Shown here in pieces: positions 39,268 through 48,805 of a DNA stretch of 64,000 nt. Every line of letters starts with the position of its first letter. Positions within the stretch are counted from its first letter, which is position 1. Source of the stretch: Achromobacter deleyi (GTDB lineage Bacteria; Pseudomonadota; Gammaproteobacteria; Burkholderiales; Burkholderiaceae_B); contig NZ_CADIJO010000001.1 in assembly GCF_902859705.1 (NCBI RefSeq), positions 434,001 through 498,000 of the forward strand. The letters are read 5' to 3'. The notes beneath the pieces were generated by a model. It was not told the origin of the DNA. It saw nothing but the letters and a program-made list of their open reading frames with translations, and searched no databases. Both the position numbers and the translations under genes were made by a program.

Positions 39268-41838
39268 TCAGGCTTCCTTGATGCGGCGGGCGATGTGGTC
39301 CAGCGCCTCTTCGACCTGGTCCACCAGGATCAGGCACAGGTCGCCCGCGCCCAGACGGGCCAGCGCCGTGTCGATCGCCAGGAACTCACCGTGGATCTCT
39401 TCGATGTGGCGGGTACGGCTGGCGCCGACCAGGCCCTGCTGCAACAGGGCCAGCACCTCGCCGTCCTCGCGGCCGCGTTGGCATTGGTCCTGGTAGAGCA
39501 GCACGTCGTCGAAGGCGGCGCCCAGGATCTCGGTCTGCATGCGGATGTCTTCGTCGCGGCGGTCGCCAGCGCCACTGATCACCACCGAGCGGCGTTTCGC
39601 CGGCATGGCATCGACCGCGCGCACCAGCGCCAGGATGGCGTCGGGATTGTGGCCGTAGTCGGCGATCACGGTGGCGCCGCGATAGTCGAACACGTTGAAG
39701 CGGCCAGGAGCGGTCTGCGCGTCGTTGACGAAGGTGGCCAGGCCACGGCGAATGATGTCCCAGTCCAGGTTCAGCGCCCAGGCGGCCGCAACCGAGGCCA
39801 TGGTGTTCTCGACCTGGAACGTGATGGTGCCGTTGCGGGTCAGCGGAATCTCGGCCAGCGGGAAGCGGGTTTCCTCGCTGCCTTGCGCCGCCACGATGGC
39901 ATCGCCATCACGGTAGACCACGCGCAGGCCCTGGGCGCGGTGCGTCGCCATGATGGGGTGGTTGCGGTCTTCGGCGAAGTAGGTGATCGACCCGGGGCAG
40001 CTGGCGGCCATGTCGGCCACGATGGGATCGGCGGCGTTCAGCACGGCCGTGCCGCTGGGATGCACGTGCTGCACGATCACGCGCTTGACCACGGCCAGGT
40101 CTTCGACGGTGCTGATGTAGCCCAGCCCCAGGTGGTCGCCCATGCCGATGTTGGTGACGATGGACACGTTGCAGCGGTCGAACGCCAGGCCTTCGCGCAG
40201 GATGCCGCCGCGCGCCGTTTCGAACACGGCGGCGTCGACGTCCGGGTGCATCAGCACGCTGCGGGCGCTGCGCGGGCCGCTGCAGTCGCCGGTGTCGATA
40301 CGCAGGTTGTCGACGTAGACGCCGTCGGAATTGGTCATGCCGACGCGGTTGCCGGCCACGCCCAGGATGTGCGCGGTCAGGCGCACGGTGGTGGTCTTGC
40401 CGTTGGTGCCGGCCACGGCCACCACCGGAATGCGGCCGTCGTCGCCGTCCGCGTACATGTTGGCGATGATGGCTTCGCCCACCGCGCGGCCCTTGCCGAA
40501 CGAGGGATTCAGGTGCATGCGCAGGCCGGGGGCCGCGTTCACTTCGACCACGCCGCCGTGCTGCTCTTCGAGCGGGTAGTGCACGCTTTCCGCCACGACG
40601 TCGACGCCGCAGATGTCCAGGCCGATCATGCGTGCCGCGGATACCGCGCGCGCCGCCATTTCCGGATGCACTTCGTCGGTGACATCGGTGGCCGAGCCGC
40701 CGGTGCTGAGGTTGGCGTTATTGCGCAGGAAGATCAGGGTGCCGGGGGGCGGCACCGAGTCGGCGTCGAAGCCCTGTTTTTTCAGCGTGGCCAGCGCGAT
40801 GTCGTCAAAGCGGATCTTGGTGAGCGAGGTCGCATGGCCGTCGCCGCGCAAGGGGTCGGCGTTGACCTGGTCCACCAGTTGGCGGATGGTCTGCACGCCA
40901 TCGCCCGTGACCTGGGGCGGATCGCGGCGCGAGGCCGCCACCAGCGCGCCGCCCACCACCAGCAGGCGGAAGTCGTGGCCGGGGATGTAGCGTTCGACGA
41001 TGACCTCGGAGCTGATTTCCTCGGCGACCTCGAAGGCCTGGATCACGCGTTCACGCGTTTCGATGTTGACAGCAACGCCGCGGCCCTGACTGCCGTCGCG
41101 CGGCTTGACCACCACAGGCCCGCCCAGTTCCTGGGCTGCGGCCCAGGCATCTTCGGCGGTAGTGACCGAGCGGCCCAGCGGCACTGGCACGCCGGCGGCG
41201 TCCAGCAGCATCTTGGTCAGGTCTTTGTCTTGCGCGATCGATTCTGAAATGGCGCTGGTCAGGTCGGTTTCGGCGGCCTGGATGCGGCGTTGCTTGCTGC
41301 CCCAGCCGAACTGCACCATGCTGCCCTGGGTCAGGCGGCGATAGGGAATGTTGCGGGCGGTGGCGGCGTTGACGATGGAGCCGGTGCTGGGCCCCAGGCG
41401 CACGTCTTCGTCCAGTTCGCGCAGGCGCTTCAAGGCGTCGGCCAGGTCGAACGGGGTGTCGTCCAGCGCGGCATGCACCAGCGCTTGCGCCAGGTCCATC
41501 GCCAGCAGGCCGACTTCTTCTTCGCTGTATTCCACCACGACCTGGAACACGCCGGGTTCGATGGTGGACGAGGTGCGGCCGAACGTGACGGGGCAGCCGG
41601 CGTAGGCCTGCATCGTCAGCGCGACGATCTGCAGCACGTGGGCAATCGACACGGCGCCTTGATGGCCTTCGGGGCGCAGCAGGCCGGTCTGCGGCAGCCG
41701 GGCGCGCAGGCGCGCTTCGAAGTCGGGCAGGTTATCGATGGAGCATTCGGCGTCGGCGCAGGAAACGATGGCCTCGATCGCGGTGTTCTTGCTCCACAGA
41801 TTGGGGCCGCGCAGTGCTCGGATACGGGAAACTTCCAT
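39268..41838 (-). CDS. cphA: Cyanophycin synthetase, second copy
   Basis: 856 residues. An N-terminal domain leads to an ATP-grasp domain (VVVKPRDGSQGRGVAVNI near 242-259; EVNAAPG near 432-438). A Mur-ligase-like domain follows with GTNGKTTT at 477-484 and DYGHNPDAI. The ATP-grasp half adds Asp to the backbone and the Mur half adds Arg to side chains, making the multi-L-arginyl-poly-L-aspartate nitrogen reserve. Both ATP sites look intact, unlike truncated CphA2. The N-domain lacks the HxxEHxxxE pattern of the upstream copy. It follows the other cphA by 62 bases, likely in one unit. Confidence 0.93.
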   Translation of the reverse strand: MEVSRIRALRGPNLWSKNTAIEAIVSCADAECSIDNLPDFEARLRARLPQTGLLRPEGHQGAVSIAHVLQIVALTMQAYAGCPVTFGRTSSTIEPGVFQVVVEYSEEEVGLLAMDLAQALVHAALDDTPFDLADALKRLRELDEDVRLGPSTGSIVNAATARNIPYRRLTQGSMVQFGWGSKQRRIQAAETDLTSAISESIAQDKDLTKMLLDAAGVPVPLGRSVTTAEDAWAAAQELGGPVVVKPRDGSQGRGVAVNIETRERVIQAFEVAEEISSEVIVERYIPGHDFRLLVVGGALVAASRRDPPQVTGDGVQTIRQLVDQVNADPLRGDGHATSLTKIRFDDIALATLKKQGFDADSVPPPGTLIFLRNNANLSTGGSATDVTDEVHPEMAARAVSAARMIGLDICGVDVVAESVHYPLEEQHGGVVEVNAAPGLRMHLNPSFGKGRAVGEAIIANMYADGDDGRIPVVAVAGTNGKTTTVRLTAHILGVAGNRVGMTNSDGVYVDNLRIDTGDCSGPRSARSVLMHPDVDAAVFETARGGILREGLAFDRCNVSIVTNIGMGDHLGLGYISTVEDLAVVKRVIVQHVHPSGTAVLNAADPIVADMAASCPGSITYFAEDRNHPIMATHRAQGLRVVYRDGDAIVAAQGSEETRFPLAEIPLTRNGTITFQVENTMASVAAAWALNLDWDIIRRGLATFVNDAQTAPGRFNVFDYRGATVIADYGHNPDAILALVRAVDAMPAKRRSVVISGAGDRRDEDIRMQTEILGAAFDDVLLYQDQCQRGREDGEVLALLQQGLVGASRTRHIEEIHGEFLAIDTALARLGAGDLCLILVDQVEEALDHIARRIKEA

Positions 41839-41900
41839 GGCAGGTATTCCTGTCTAGCTTACGCGCACCCGCGGCCGGGGCCGGGGCGCGCACAGTGATG

Positions 41901-44516
41901 TCAGTGTTGCTGGATCCAGCGACGCACGAGATCGATGGTGGGGCCGGAGAACGCCTCGTCGGATTGCAGCAGGACGAAGTCGCCCGCGGCGATGCCGTCC
42001 AGCTGGCTTTCGATGGCCCGGCCGTGGTCGGGTTCGTCCAGGATCTGCTTGACGCGGCTGCCTTGTTCCAGGCCCTGGCGCAGCAATGCGCGCGCCTGGC
42101 CGGCCGGGCGCTTGCTGGCGACCGTGGCGTCGTCGTAGAGCACCACGCGGTCGAAGGCATCGCCCAGCAGGCGGCCCTGTTCGATCAGGTCCGCGTCGCG
42201 GCGGTCGGCGCCGGCCGAATAGACGGCGGCGCGGGTGGTCGACGGGAACTGGTCGATGGCCGCGATCAGCGGACGCAGGGCGGACGCGTTGTGCACGTCG
42301 TCCACCACCACGGTGCTGCCGTTGCGCTCGAACAGGGTGAATTGCCAGGGCGCATCGGCCTGGTCGATGTCGAAGGTCTCGATGCCCGCGCGGATGAGTT
42401 CCACGGGGATATCCAGCGCCCAGGCGGTGCCCACCGCCGCCAGCACGTTTTCGACCTGGAAGGCCACGCGGCCGCCATGGGTCAGGGGAATGGCGGCGAC
42501 TGCGGCCAGGCGTTCTTCGCGGGCGCCTTGCGCCAGCACGATGGCGCCGTCGCGCACGTACACCGCGCGGCCGTCCTGCTGCAGGTGGGCGGCGATGGCG
42601 GGCAGGGCGGGGTCGATGCCGAAGAAGATCACGGCGCCGTCGCACAGCTCGGCCATTTCGACCACGCGCGGATCACGCGCGTTGAGCACGGCGGTGCCGG
42701 TGGGCAGCACTACGTCGACCTGCGTGCGGAACACATTGAACATGCGTTCCGTTTCGTTGATGTCGAAGTCGCCCAGGTGATCGGCGTCGTCGATGTTGGT
42801 GACCACGCCGACCTGGCAGCGGTCGTAGGCCAGGCCCTGGCCGAGGATCACGCCGCTGTCGTTTTCGATGACGGCGGCATCCACGTTGCGGTTCATCAAG
42901 AGGCGCGTGCCCGAGGCGAAATCGGCGCGGTCGCCCTTTTGCACCAGGCGGCGGTCAAGATAGAGGCCTTCGCTGCAGGCCAGGCCGGTGCGCTTGCCCG
43001 ACAGGTGCAGCAGGCGAGCCACCAGGCGCGCCACGACGGTCTTGCCGTTGGTGCCGGTGACGCCGACGATGGGGATACGGCCCGCGTCGCCTTCCGGGAA
43101 CAGGTGGTCGACGATGGCGCGGCCCACCGGGCGCGGCGTGCCGTCGGCCGGCTTCAGGTGCATCAGCAGGCCGGGGCCGGCGTTGACTTCGACGATGGCG
43201 CCGCGCTGTTCGTCCAGCGGGCGCGAGATGTCTTCGGCGACCAGGTCGACCCCGGCGATGTCCAGGCCCACGATGCGGGCGGCCAGGGTGACGGTGGCGG
43301 CGATGCTGGGGTGCACGCGATCGGTCACGTCGAAGGCGACGTTGCCGCTGCGCTGCACCAGCACGCGCTGGCCGTCGGCCGGCACGCTGTCTTCGGTCAG
43401 GCCCTGGCGGGCAATTTCAAGCCGCGCGGCCGAATCCAGGCGCACCGGATTCAGCGGATGATTCTCGGTGCGACCGCGGCGCGGGTCGGTATTGATCTGG
43501 GTGTCGATCAGGTCGGTCAGGGTGGACTTGCCGTCGCCGGTGACCCAGGCCGGCTCGCCGGCGGCGGCGGCCACCATGCGGTTGCCCACCACCAGCAGGC
43601 GGTGCTCGTTGCCCAGCACGAAGCGTTCGACGATGACGCCGCTGCCTTCGTCCACCGCCACGCGGTAGGCGGACACGACGTCTTCGCGAGTGGTCAGGTT
43701 GGTGAACACGCCACGGCCGTGGTTGCCGTCATAAGGCTTGACCACGACGGGCAGGCCGATGTCTTCGGCGGCCGACCAGGCGTCGTCTTCGCTGTCGACC
43801 AGACGGCCTTCAGGGACGGGCACGCCGCAGGTCGAGAGCAGTTCCTTGGTCAGGTCCTTGTCGCGCGAGATGCCTTCGGCGATGGCGCTGGTGCGGTCGG
43901 TTTCGGCCGTCCAGATGCGGCGTTGGCGCGCGCCATAGCCGAATTGCACGAGGTTGCCCTCGAACAGGCGGATGTAGGGAATGTCGCGGTCATCGGCGGC
44001 ATCGACGATGCAGGCGGTGCTGGGGCCCAGGCAATGGCGGTCGACCAGGCGGCGCAGGCGGGTCACGGTGGCATCGACGTCGAACGGGCGGTCTTCGATG
44101 GCGGCCATGACCAGGTCGCGCGCTTCATTCAGGGCGGTGCGGGTGACCTGTTCCTGCCAGGCGCGCACGACGACTTTGTAGACGCCGCGGGTGGAGGTTT
44201 CACGGGCCTTGCCGAAACCGCCGCGCAAGCCGGCCAGGTTCTGCAGCTCGAGCGTGACATGTTCAAGAATGTGGCCGGGCCAGGTGCCTTCTTTCAGGCG
44301 GGCCAGAAAACCGCCCCGTACACCCGGGCTGCAGCGGTGCTCGATCAGGGTCGGCAGCCATTCGGTCAGGCGCTCGTAGAAGCCGGGGATCGTGTTGGAG
44401 GGGTAGTCCTCCAGTTCGCCGATATCCACCCACGCTTCAAGGACCGGACGGTACGTCCAAATGTTCGGGCCGCGCAAAGCCACGACATCGAGAAATTCAA
44501 TGTCTTTCTTTTTCAT
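41901..44516 (-). CDS. cphA: Cyanophycin synthetase, first copy
   Basis: 871 residues. The N-domain carries GHILEHVTLELQ (H82, E85, H86, E90), like the metallopeptidase-type site reported in CphA1 that makes primers. The ATP-grasp domain shows VVVKPYDGNHGRGV at 257-270 and EVNAGPG at 443-449. The Mur-ligase-like domain has GTNGKT at 488-493, followed by VV where the other copy has TT. It makes the Asp-Arg storage polymer and is promoter-proximal of the pair. No Shine-Dalgarno is clear before the ATG. No cyanophycinase gene is in the window. Confidence 0.94.
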   Translation of the reverse strand: MKKKDIEFLDVVALRGPNIWTYRPVLEAWVDIGELEDYPSNTIPGFYERLTEWLPTLIEHRCSPGVRGGFLARLKEGTWPGHILEHVTLELQNLAGLRGGFGKARETSTRGVYKVVVRAWQEQVTRTALNEARDLVMAAIEDRPFDVDATVTRLRRLVDRHCLGPSTACIVDAADDRDIPYIRLFEGNLVQFGYGARQRRIWTAETDRTSAIAEGISRDKDLTKELLSTCGVPVPEGRLVDSEDDAWSAAEDIGLPVVVKPYDGNHGRGVFTNLTTREDVVSAYRVAVDEGSGVIVERFVLGNEHRLLVVGNRMVAAAAGEPAWVTGDGKSTLTDLIDTQINTDPRRGRTENHPLNPVRLDSAARLEIARQGLTEDSVPADGQRVLVQRSGNVAFDVTDRVHPSIAATVTLAARIVGLDIAGVDLVAEDISRPLDEQRGAIVEVNAGPGLLMHLKPADGTPRPVGRAIVDHLFPEGDAGRIPIVGVTGTNGKTVVARLVARLLHLSGKRTGLACSEGLYLDRRLVQKGDRADFASGTRLLMNRNVDAAVIENDSGVILGQGLAYDRCQVGVVTNIDDADHLGDFDINETERMFNVFRTQVDVVLPTGTAVLNARDPRVVEMAELCDGAVIFFGIDPALPAIAAHLQQDGRAVYVRDGAIVLAQGAREERLAAVAAIPLTHGGRVAFQVENVLAAVGTAWALDIPVELIRAGIETFDIDQADAPWQFTLFERNGSTVVVDDVHNASALRPLIAAIDQFPSTTRAAVYSAGADRRDADLIEQGRLLGDAFDRVVLYDDATVASKRPAGQARALLRQGLEQGSRVKQILDEPDHGRAIESQLDGIAAGDFVLLQSDEAFSGPTIDLVRRWIQQH

Positions 44517-44775
44517 GTTTTAATTTACTTGAGAAGCAGGTTGGCACGCGCGGACGCCCCTATGCAAGACCGCGAATTTATTGGGGTTGCGCCTTAAGAA
44601 TAATGCCAACGAGTGGGGGATCCCAGATATTCCTAATTAGAAAAATCGGCTGATACTATACGACGCCTTCAAAGGCGTGAACTCGTTGTGTTGTAAGGAA
44701 GGGACACGTTTTCAGCCTGGTGTTGGGAACGGTCGCCGCCTTGTAGGGCAGAGTCCTGGCCCGGTATGCGTTCTA
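44517..44775. promoter_or_regulatory. Divergent region between cphA and the ABC transporter gene
   Basis: 259 bases between divergent cyanophycin-linked units, AT-richer at 44570-44660. TGATACTATA (44651-44660) contains a possible extended -10 for the rightward gene. Directly after it is a perfect dyad ACGCCTT-CA-AAGGCGT (44663-44678), placed where an operator or a 5' mRNA hairpin would lie. Confidence 0.5.
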
Positions 44776-47061
44776 ATGAAAAAACCACACCTGCTTTCCG
44801 GCCTAGCCGATGCCTTTCCTGCCCGTTGGCGGGACGAAATCCGCGCTGAACTGGCGGAGGGCGAAACCTTGCTGGCCTCGGTTGAAATAGACCTGGACCA
44901 GCGCCTGAAGTTCCAGCCCGGCCTGCTTGTCCTGACCGACCGCCGCCTGATCGCCCGCAATCCCGCCGATACCGGCTGGGAATCCTGGCCTTTCGGTCCC
45001 CAACTGTCCCTGAATCTTTCCGACCATGCCGGCGCCGCCGTGCTCGAGCTGCACGACGATACCGCGCGCCTGGGCATCTGGCGTTTCACGCTGGCCCGCA
45101 ACCCGGCGGCGCTGCGCTTGTTGGGCCAGTTCGAGGCGCAGCAGGCCATCCGCCTGTCCGGCCAGCCGTCGGACGAGGCCGCCGAGCGCCAGTGCACCAT
45201 CTGCAACAACGCCATTCCGGCCGGGCAGGACGAATGCCCGACCTGCAACCAGGAACAGGCCGCGCCGTCGTCCACCTGGGCGCTGCTGCGCCTGTGGCGC
45301 TTTGCCCGCCCGTACCGCCTGCCGCTGCTGGCCGGTTTCCTGCTGACGCTGCTGGGCACCGCGGCCACGCTGGTGCCGCCCTACCTGACCATGCCGCTGA
45401 TGGACGACGTGCTGATCCCGTTCCAGAACGGCGCGCCCATCGACTACGGCAAGGTTCGCCTGTACCTGGGCGGGCTGCTGGGGTCCGCCTTCCTGGCGTG
45501 GGGGCTGGGCTGGGCCCGCACCTACATCCTGGCCTGGGTCAGCGAGCGCATCGGCGCCGACCTGCGCACCACCACTTACGAGCATCTGCAGCAGCTGTCG
45601 CTGGAGTACTTCGGCGGCAAGCGCACGGGCGACCTGATTTCCCGCATCGGCAGCGAAACCGACCGCATCTGCGTGTTCCTGTCGCTGCACCTGCTGGATT
45701 TCGCCAATGACATCCTGATGATTGTCATGACCGCGGTGATCCTGTTCTCGATCAATCCGTGGCTGGCGCTGGTCACGCTGGTGCCGCTGCCGTTCATCAT
45801 CTGGATGATCCACGCGGTGCGCGACCGCCTGCGCCACGGCTTCGAGAAGGTCGACCGCATCTGGTCCGAGATCACCAACGTGCTGGCCGACACCATTCCC
45901 GGTATTCGCGTGGTCAAGGCCTTTGCCCAGGAAAAGCGCGAAGTGGCGCGTTTCCGCGAAGCCAACAACCGCAACCTGGAAGTCAACGATCGCGTCAACA
46001 CCACCTGGTCGCTGTTTTCCCCGACCGTGACGCTTCTGACCGAAGTCGGCCTGCTGGTCGTCTGGATATTCGGCATCTGGCAGGTGTCGCAAAAGCAGAT
46101 CACGGTGGGCGTGCTGGCGGCATTCCTGGCGTATATCGGGCGCTTCTATACACGCCTGGATTCCATGAGCCGCATCGTGTCGGTGACCCAGAAGGCCGCC
46201 GCCGGCGCCAAGCGCATCTTCGACATCCTGGACCACGTGTCCAGCGTGCCGGAACCGCAGAACCCCGCCAAGCTGCCGCACATCAATGGCCGCATCGAAT
46301 TGCGCGACGTGGGCTTTCGCTACGGCAACCGCCAGGTCATCCGCGGCCTGGACCTGACCATCGCCCCGGGTGAAATGATCGGGCTGGTGGGGCATAGCGG
46401 CTCGGGCAAGAGCACGCTGATCAACCTGATCTGCCGCTTCTACGACGTGTCCGAGGGCGCCATCCTGGTGGACGGCGCGGACATCCGCTCGGTGCGCGTG
46501 TCCGACTACCGCCGCAATATCGGCCTGGTACTGCAAGAGCCTTTCCTGTTCTTTGGCACCATCGCCGAGAACATCGCTTACGGCAAGCCCGACGCAACGC
46601 GCGACGAAATCGTCGCTGCCGCCCGCGCCGCGCACGCCCACGAGTTCATCCTGCGCCTGCCGCATGGCTACGATTCGCTGGTGGGTGAACGCGGCCAGGC
46701 GCTGTCGGGCGGCGAGCGCCAGCGTATCTCGATCGCCCGCGCGTTGCTGATCGATCCGCGCATCCTCATCCTGGACGAAGCGACCTCGTCGGTCGACACC
46801 ACCACCGAAAAGGAAATCCAGAAGGCGCTGGACAACCTGGTGCGCGGCCGTACCACGATTGCCATCGCCCACCGCCTGAGCACGTTGCGCAAGGCCGACC
46901 GGCTGGTGGTGCTGGACCGCGGCCAGATCGTCGAGCAAGGCCCGCACGAGGAACTGATGGCGCGCGAAGGCGCCTACTACCGCCTCTACCAGGCGCAGGC
47001 GCGTCAGGCCGAAGCCGATGCGCAGGCCTCTGGTAGCGACGACATGGCCGCCGTGGCCTGA
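44776..47061 (+). CDS. Cyanophycin-associated ABC transporter (fused permease-ATPase)
   Basis: 761 residues from ATG 44776. An unusual N-terminal part of about 135 residues looks PH-like (QPGLLVLTDRRLIA). A zinc-ribbon-like CTIC / CPTC pair (140-157) follows. Then come a six-helix exporter domain and an ATPase domain with Walker A GHSGSGKST, signature LSGGERQR and Walker B ILILDEATSSVD. ABC proteins of this build occur next to cyanophycin synthetases in Burkholderiales and carry that association as their name; the transported substrate is unknown. The DUF1854 gene follows after 21 bases. An earlier in-frame ATG (44677) adds non-conserved residues. Confidence 0.9.
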   Translation: MKKPHLLSGLADAFPARWRDEIRAELAEGETLLASVEIDLDQRLKFQPGLLVLTDRRLIARNPADTGWESWPFGPQLSLNLSDHAGAAVLELHDDTARLGIWRFTLARNPAALRLLGQFEAQQAIRLSGQPSDEAAERQCTICNNAIPAGQDECPTCNQEQAAPSSTWALLRLWRFARPYRLPLLAGFLLTLLGTAATLVPPYLTMPLMDDVLIPFQNGAPIDYGKVRLYLGGLLGSAFLAWGLGWARTYILAWVSERIGADLRTTTYEHLQQLSLEYFGGKRTGDLISRIGSETDRICVFLSLHLLDFANDILMIVMTAVILFSINPWLALVTLVPLPFIIWMIHAVRDRLRHGFEKVDRIWSEITNVLADTIPGIRVVKAFAQEKREVARFREANNRNLEVNDRVNTTWSLFSPTVTLLTEVGLLVVWIFGIWQVSQKQITVGVLAAFLAYIGRFYTRLDSMSRIVSVTQKAAAGAKRIFDILDHVSSVPEPQNPAKLPHINGRIELRDVGFRYGNRQVIRGLDLTIAPGEMIGLVGHSGSGKSTLINLICRFYDVSEGAILVDGADIRSVRVSDYRRNIGLVLQEPFLFFGTIAENIAYGKPDATRDEIVAAARAAHAHEFILRLPHGYDSLVGERGQALSGGERQRISIARALLIDPRILILDEATSSVDTTTEKEIQKALDNLVRGRTTIAIAHRLSTLRKADRLVVLDRGQIVEQGPHEELMAREGAYYRLYQAQARQAEADAQASGSDDMAAVA

Positions 47062-47082
47062 CACGGAATCGAGATAACCGTC

Positions 47083-47553
47083 ATGACGCTTCCCGTTTTT
47101 CAGCTGCAACGCAATGCGTTCGGGCGTTTGGTGTACCAGGGCGCCGATGGCGTCTCGCACGAGGGCGTCATCCCGGTGCGCGCCTTTCCGATCAGCGAGG
47201 CCGACCGCGGCCTGTCGCTGGTGACCGGCGACGGCCACGAACTGGTCTGGATCGAGCGCCTCACCGATGTGCCGCCCGCCGAGCGCGCGCTGATCGAAGA
47301 AGAACTCGCGGGCCGCGAGTTCATGCCCGAAATCCGCAAGCTGGCCAGCGTGTCCACCTATGCCACCCCCAGCACCTGGAAGGTGGAAACCGACCGCGGG
47401 CCCACCACGTTCACGCTGCGCGGCGAAGAAGACATCCGCCGATTGAGCCAGCACACGCTGCTGATCGCCGACAGCCACGGCATCTTCTATCTGGTGCGCG
47501 ACGTGCCGTCGCTGGACAAGCACAGCCGCAAGCTGCTGGACCGCTTTCTCTGA
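47083..47553 (+). CDS. DUF1854 protein associated with cyanophycin metabolism
   Basis: 156 residues. Recognised by FGRLVYQGADGVSHEGVIPV, the mid-protein RDVPSLDKHSRKLLDRFL end and VRAFPISEADRGLSLV. DUF1854 members regularly follow the ABC transporter near cyanophycin synthetases. It has no signal peptide or membrane helix and no known activity. It lies 21 bases after the transporter gene, so co-expression is likely. Confidence 0.88.
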   Translation: MTLPVFQLQRNAFGRLVYQGADGVSHEGVIPVRAFPISEADRGLSLVTGDGHELVWIERLTDVPPAERALIEEELAGREFMPEIRKLASVSTYATPSTWKVETDRGPTTFTLRGEEDIRRLSQHTLLIADSHGIFYLVRDVPSLDKHSRKLLDRFL

Positions 47554-47572
47554 TTGCGCGTGCCGCGTTCGT

Positions 47573-48718
47573 TCAGGCGCCGTCCGCAGCCGGCCGCTTG
47601 AACGGCGTGTGCGCTTCCAGTTCACCCAGGTAGTCGTCCACCGCCGCGGTTTCCTCATCCAGGAATTGCTGGATCGCGGCCGAAAAGCGCGGGTCGGCGA
47701 CCCAGTGCGCCGACCACGTCGGCGTGGGCAACAGGCCGCGCGCCATCTTGTGTTCGCCTTGCGCGCCGCCTTCAAAGCGGGTCAGGCCATGGACGATGCA
47801 GTAGGCGATGGCCTGCAGGTAGCAGGTCTCGAAATGCAGCCCCGGCACGTATTCCGTCGCGCCCCAATACCGTCCGTACAGCACGTCGCCGCCGACCAGG
47901 TTCAGCGCCGCGGCCACCGGCTGGCCGTCGCGTTCGGCCAGCACCAGCACGAAGGCGTCGGGCTGCTCGCGATAGGCGCGCTGGAAGAATTCACGGTTCA
48001 GGTAGGGCGGATTGCCGTGGTTGAAGTAGGTGTGGCAATAGCACTGATAGAAGAAATCCAGGTCTTCAGGGCGGATCTGCGCGCCGTGCCGCCAGCGAAA
48101 TTCCAGTCCGGCCTGGGCGACTTTCTTGCGGTCCTGGCGGATCTTCTTGCGCTTGTCGTGGCTCATCGTGGCCAGGAAGGCGTCGAAATCGGCATAGCCC
48201 GCATTGGTCCAGTGAAACTGCACGCTTTCGCGGACCATGAAACCAGCCTCGCGCAGGGCGCGCAGATCGGTCGCGGTGGGAAACAGCAGATGCAGCGACG
48301 ACACTCGCACTTCTTCTGCGAACGCCACCAGGCCGCGCACCAGCGTGTCGCGGTCCTCGTCATTGGCCGCCAACAGGCGCGGACCCGTGACGGGCGTGAA
48401 CGGAATGGCGGACAGCAGCTTGGGGTAGTAGCGCAGGCCGTGGCGCTGGAAGGCGTCGGCCCAGGCGTAGTCGAAGACGTACTCGCCGCGTGAATGCGAT
48501 TTCAGGTAGAGCGGCACGGCGCCAGCCAATTGGCCATCGCGCCACAGCGCCAGGAAATGCGGCGCCCAGCCGGTGTCCGGCGCGGCGCAGCCGGTGTCGT
48601 GCAGGGCGCACAGGAATGCATGGCGCAGAAAGGGCTGGTCGCCGGCCAGGGCGTCCCATTGACGAGCGTCGATGCGGGACAGGTCGGTCTCGATGGTCAG
48701 GCGTAGCGGTGAATCCAT
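47573..48718 (-). CDS. GNAT-like N-acyltransferase (COG3146 / FemAB-related)
   Basis: 381 residues. The pattern AFLCALHDTGCAAPDTGWAP, GEYVFDYAWADAFQRHGLRY, and HYxKLLSAIPFTPVTGPRLL-type segments matches the COG3146 acyltransferase family, related to peptidoglycan-type aminoacyl transferases of the GNAT fold. Substrate unknown. It is convergent with the DUF1854 gene and divergent from the DUF455 gene. A link to cyanophycin is possible from position only. Confidence 0.85.
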   Translation of the reverse strand: MDSPLRLTIETDLSRIDARQWDALAGDQPFLRHAFLCALHDTGCAAPDTGWAPHFLALWRDGQLAGAVPLYLKSHSRGEYVFDYAWADAFQRHGLRYYPKLLSAIPFTPVTGPRLLAANDEDRDTLVRGLVAFAEEVRVSSLHLLFPTATDLRALREAGFMVRESVQFHWTNAGYADFDAFLATMSHDKRKKIRQDRKKVAQAGLEFRWRHGAQIRPEDLDFFYQCYCHTYFNHGNPPYLNREFFQRAYREQPDAFVLVLAERDGQPVAAALNLVGGDVLYGRYWGATEYVPGLHFETCYLQAIAYCIVHGLTRFEGGAQGEHKMARGLLPTPTWSAHWVADPRFSAAIQQFLDEETAAVDDYLGELEAHTPFKRPAADGA

Positions 48719-48805
48719 GGGCGAATGATAAAGTCTTCGTCAGCGCATGGCGCATTGTCATTGTTTTTCGGGCGGCTGCGAGCCGCCCCGGTATCGGGAA
48801 CCCTC

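Noticed and set aside
41901-44516. Truncated CphA2-type synthetase
   Set aside because: Both copies are about 860 residues with complete ATP-grasp and Mur-type ATP motifs.
44803-47775. Long minus-strand open frame opposite the ABC transporter
   Set aside because: Same reason: the plus strand encodes a complete ABC transporter with all ATPase motifs.
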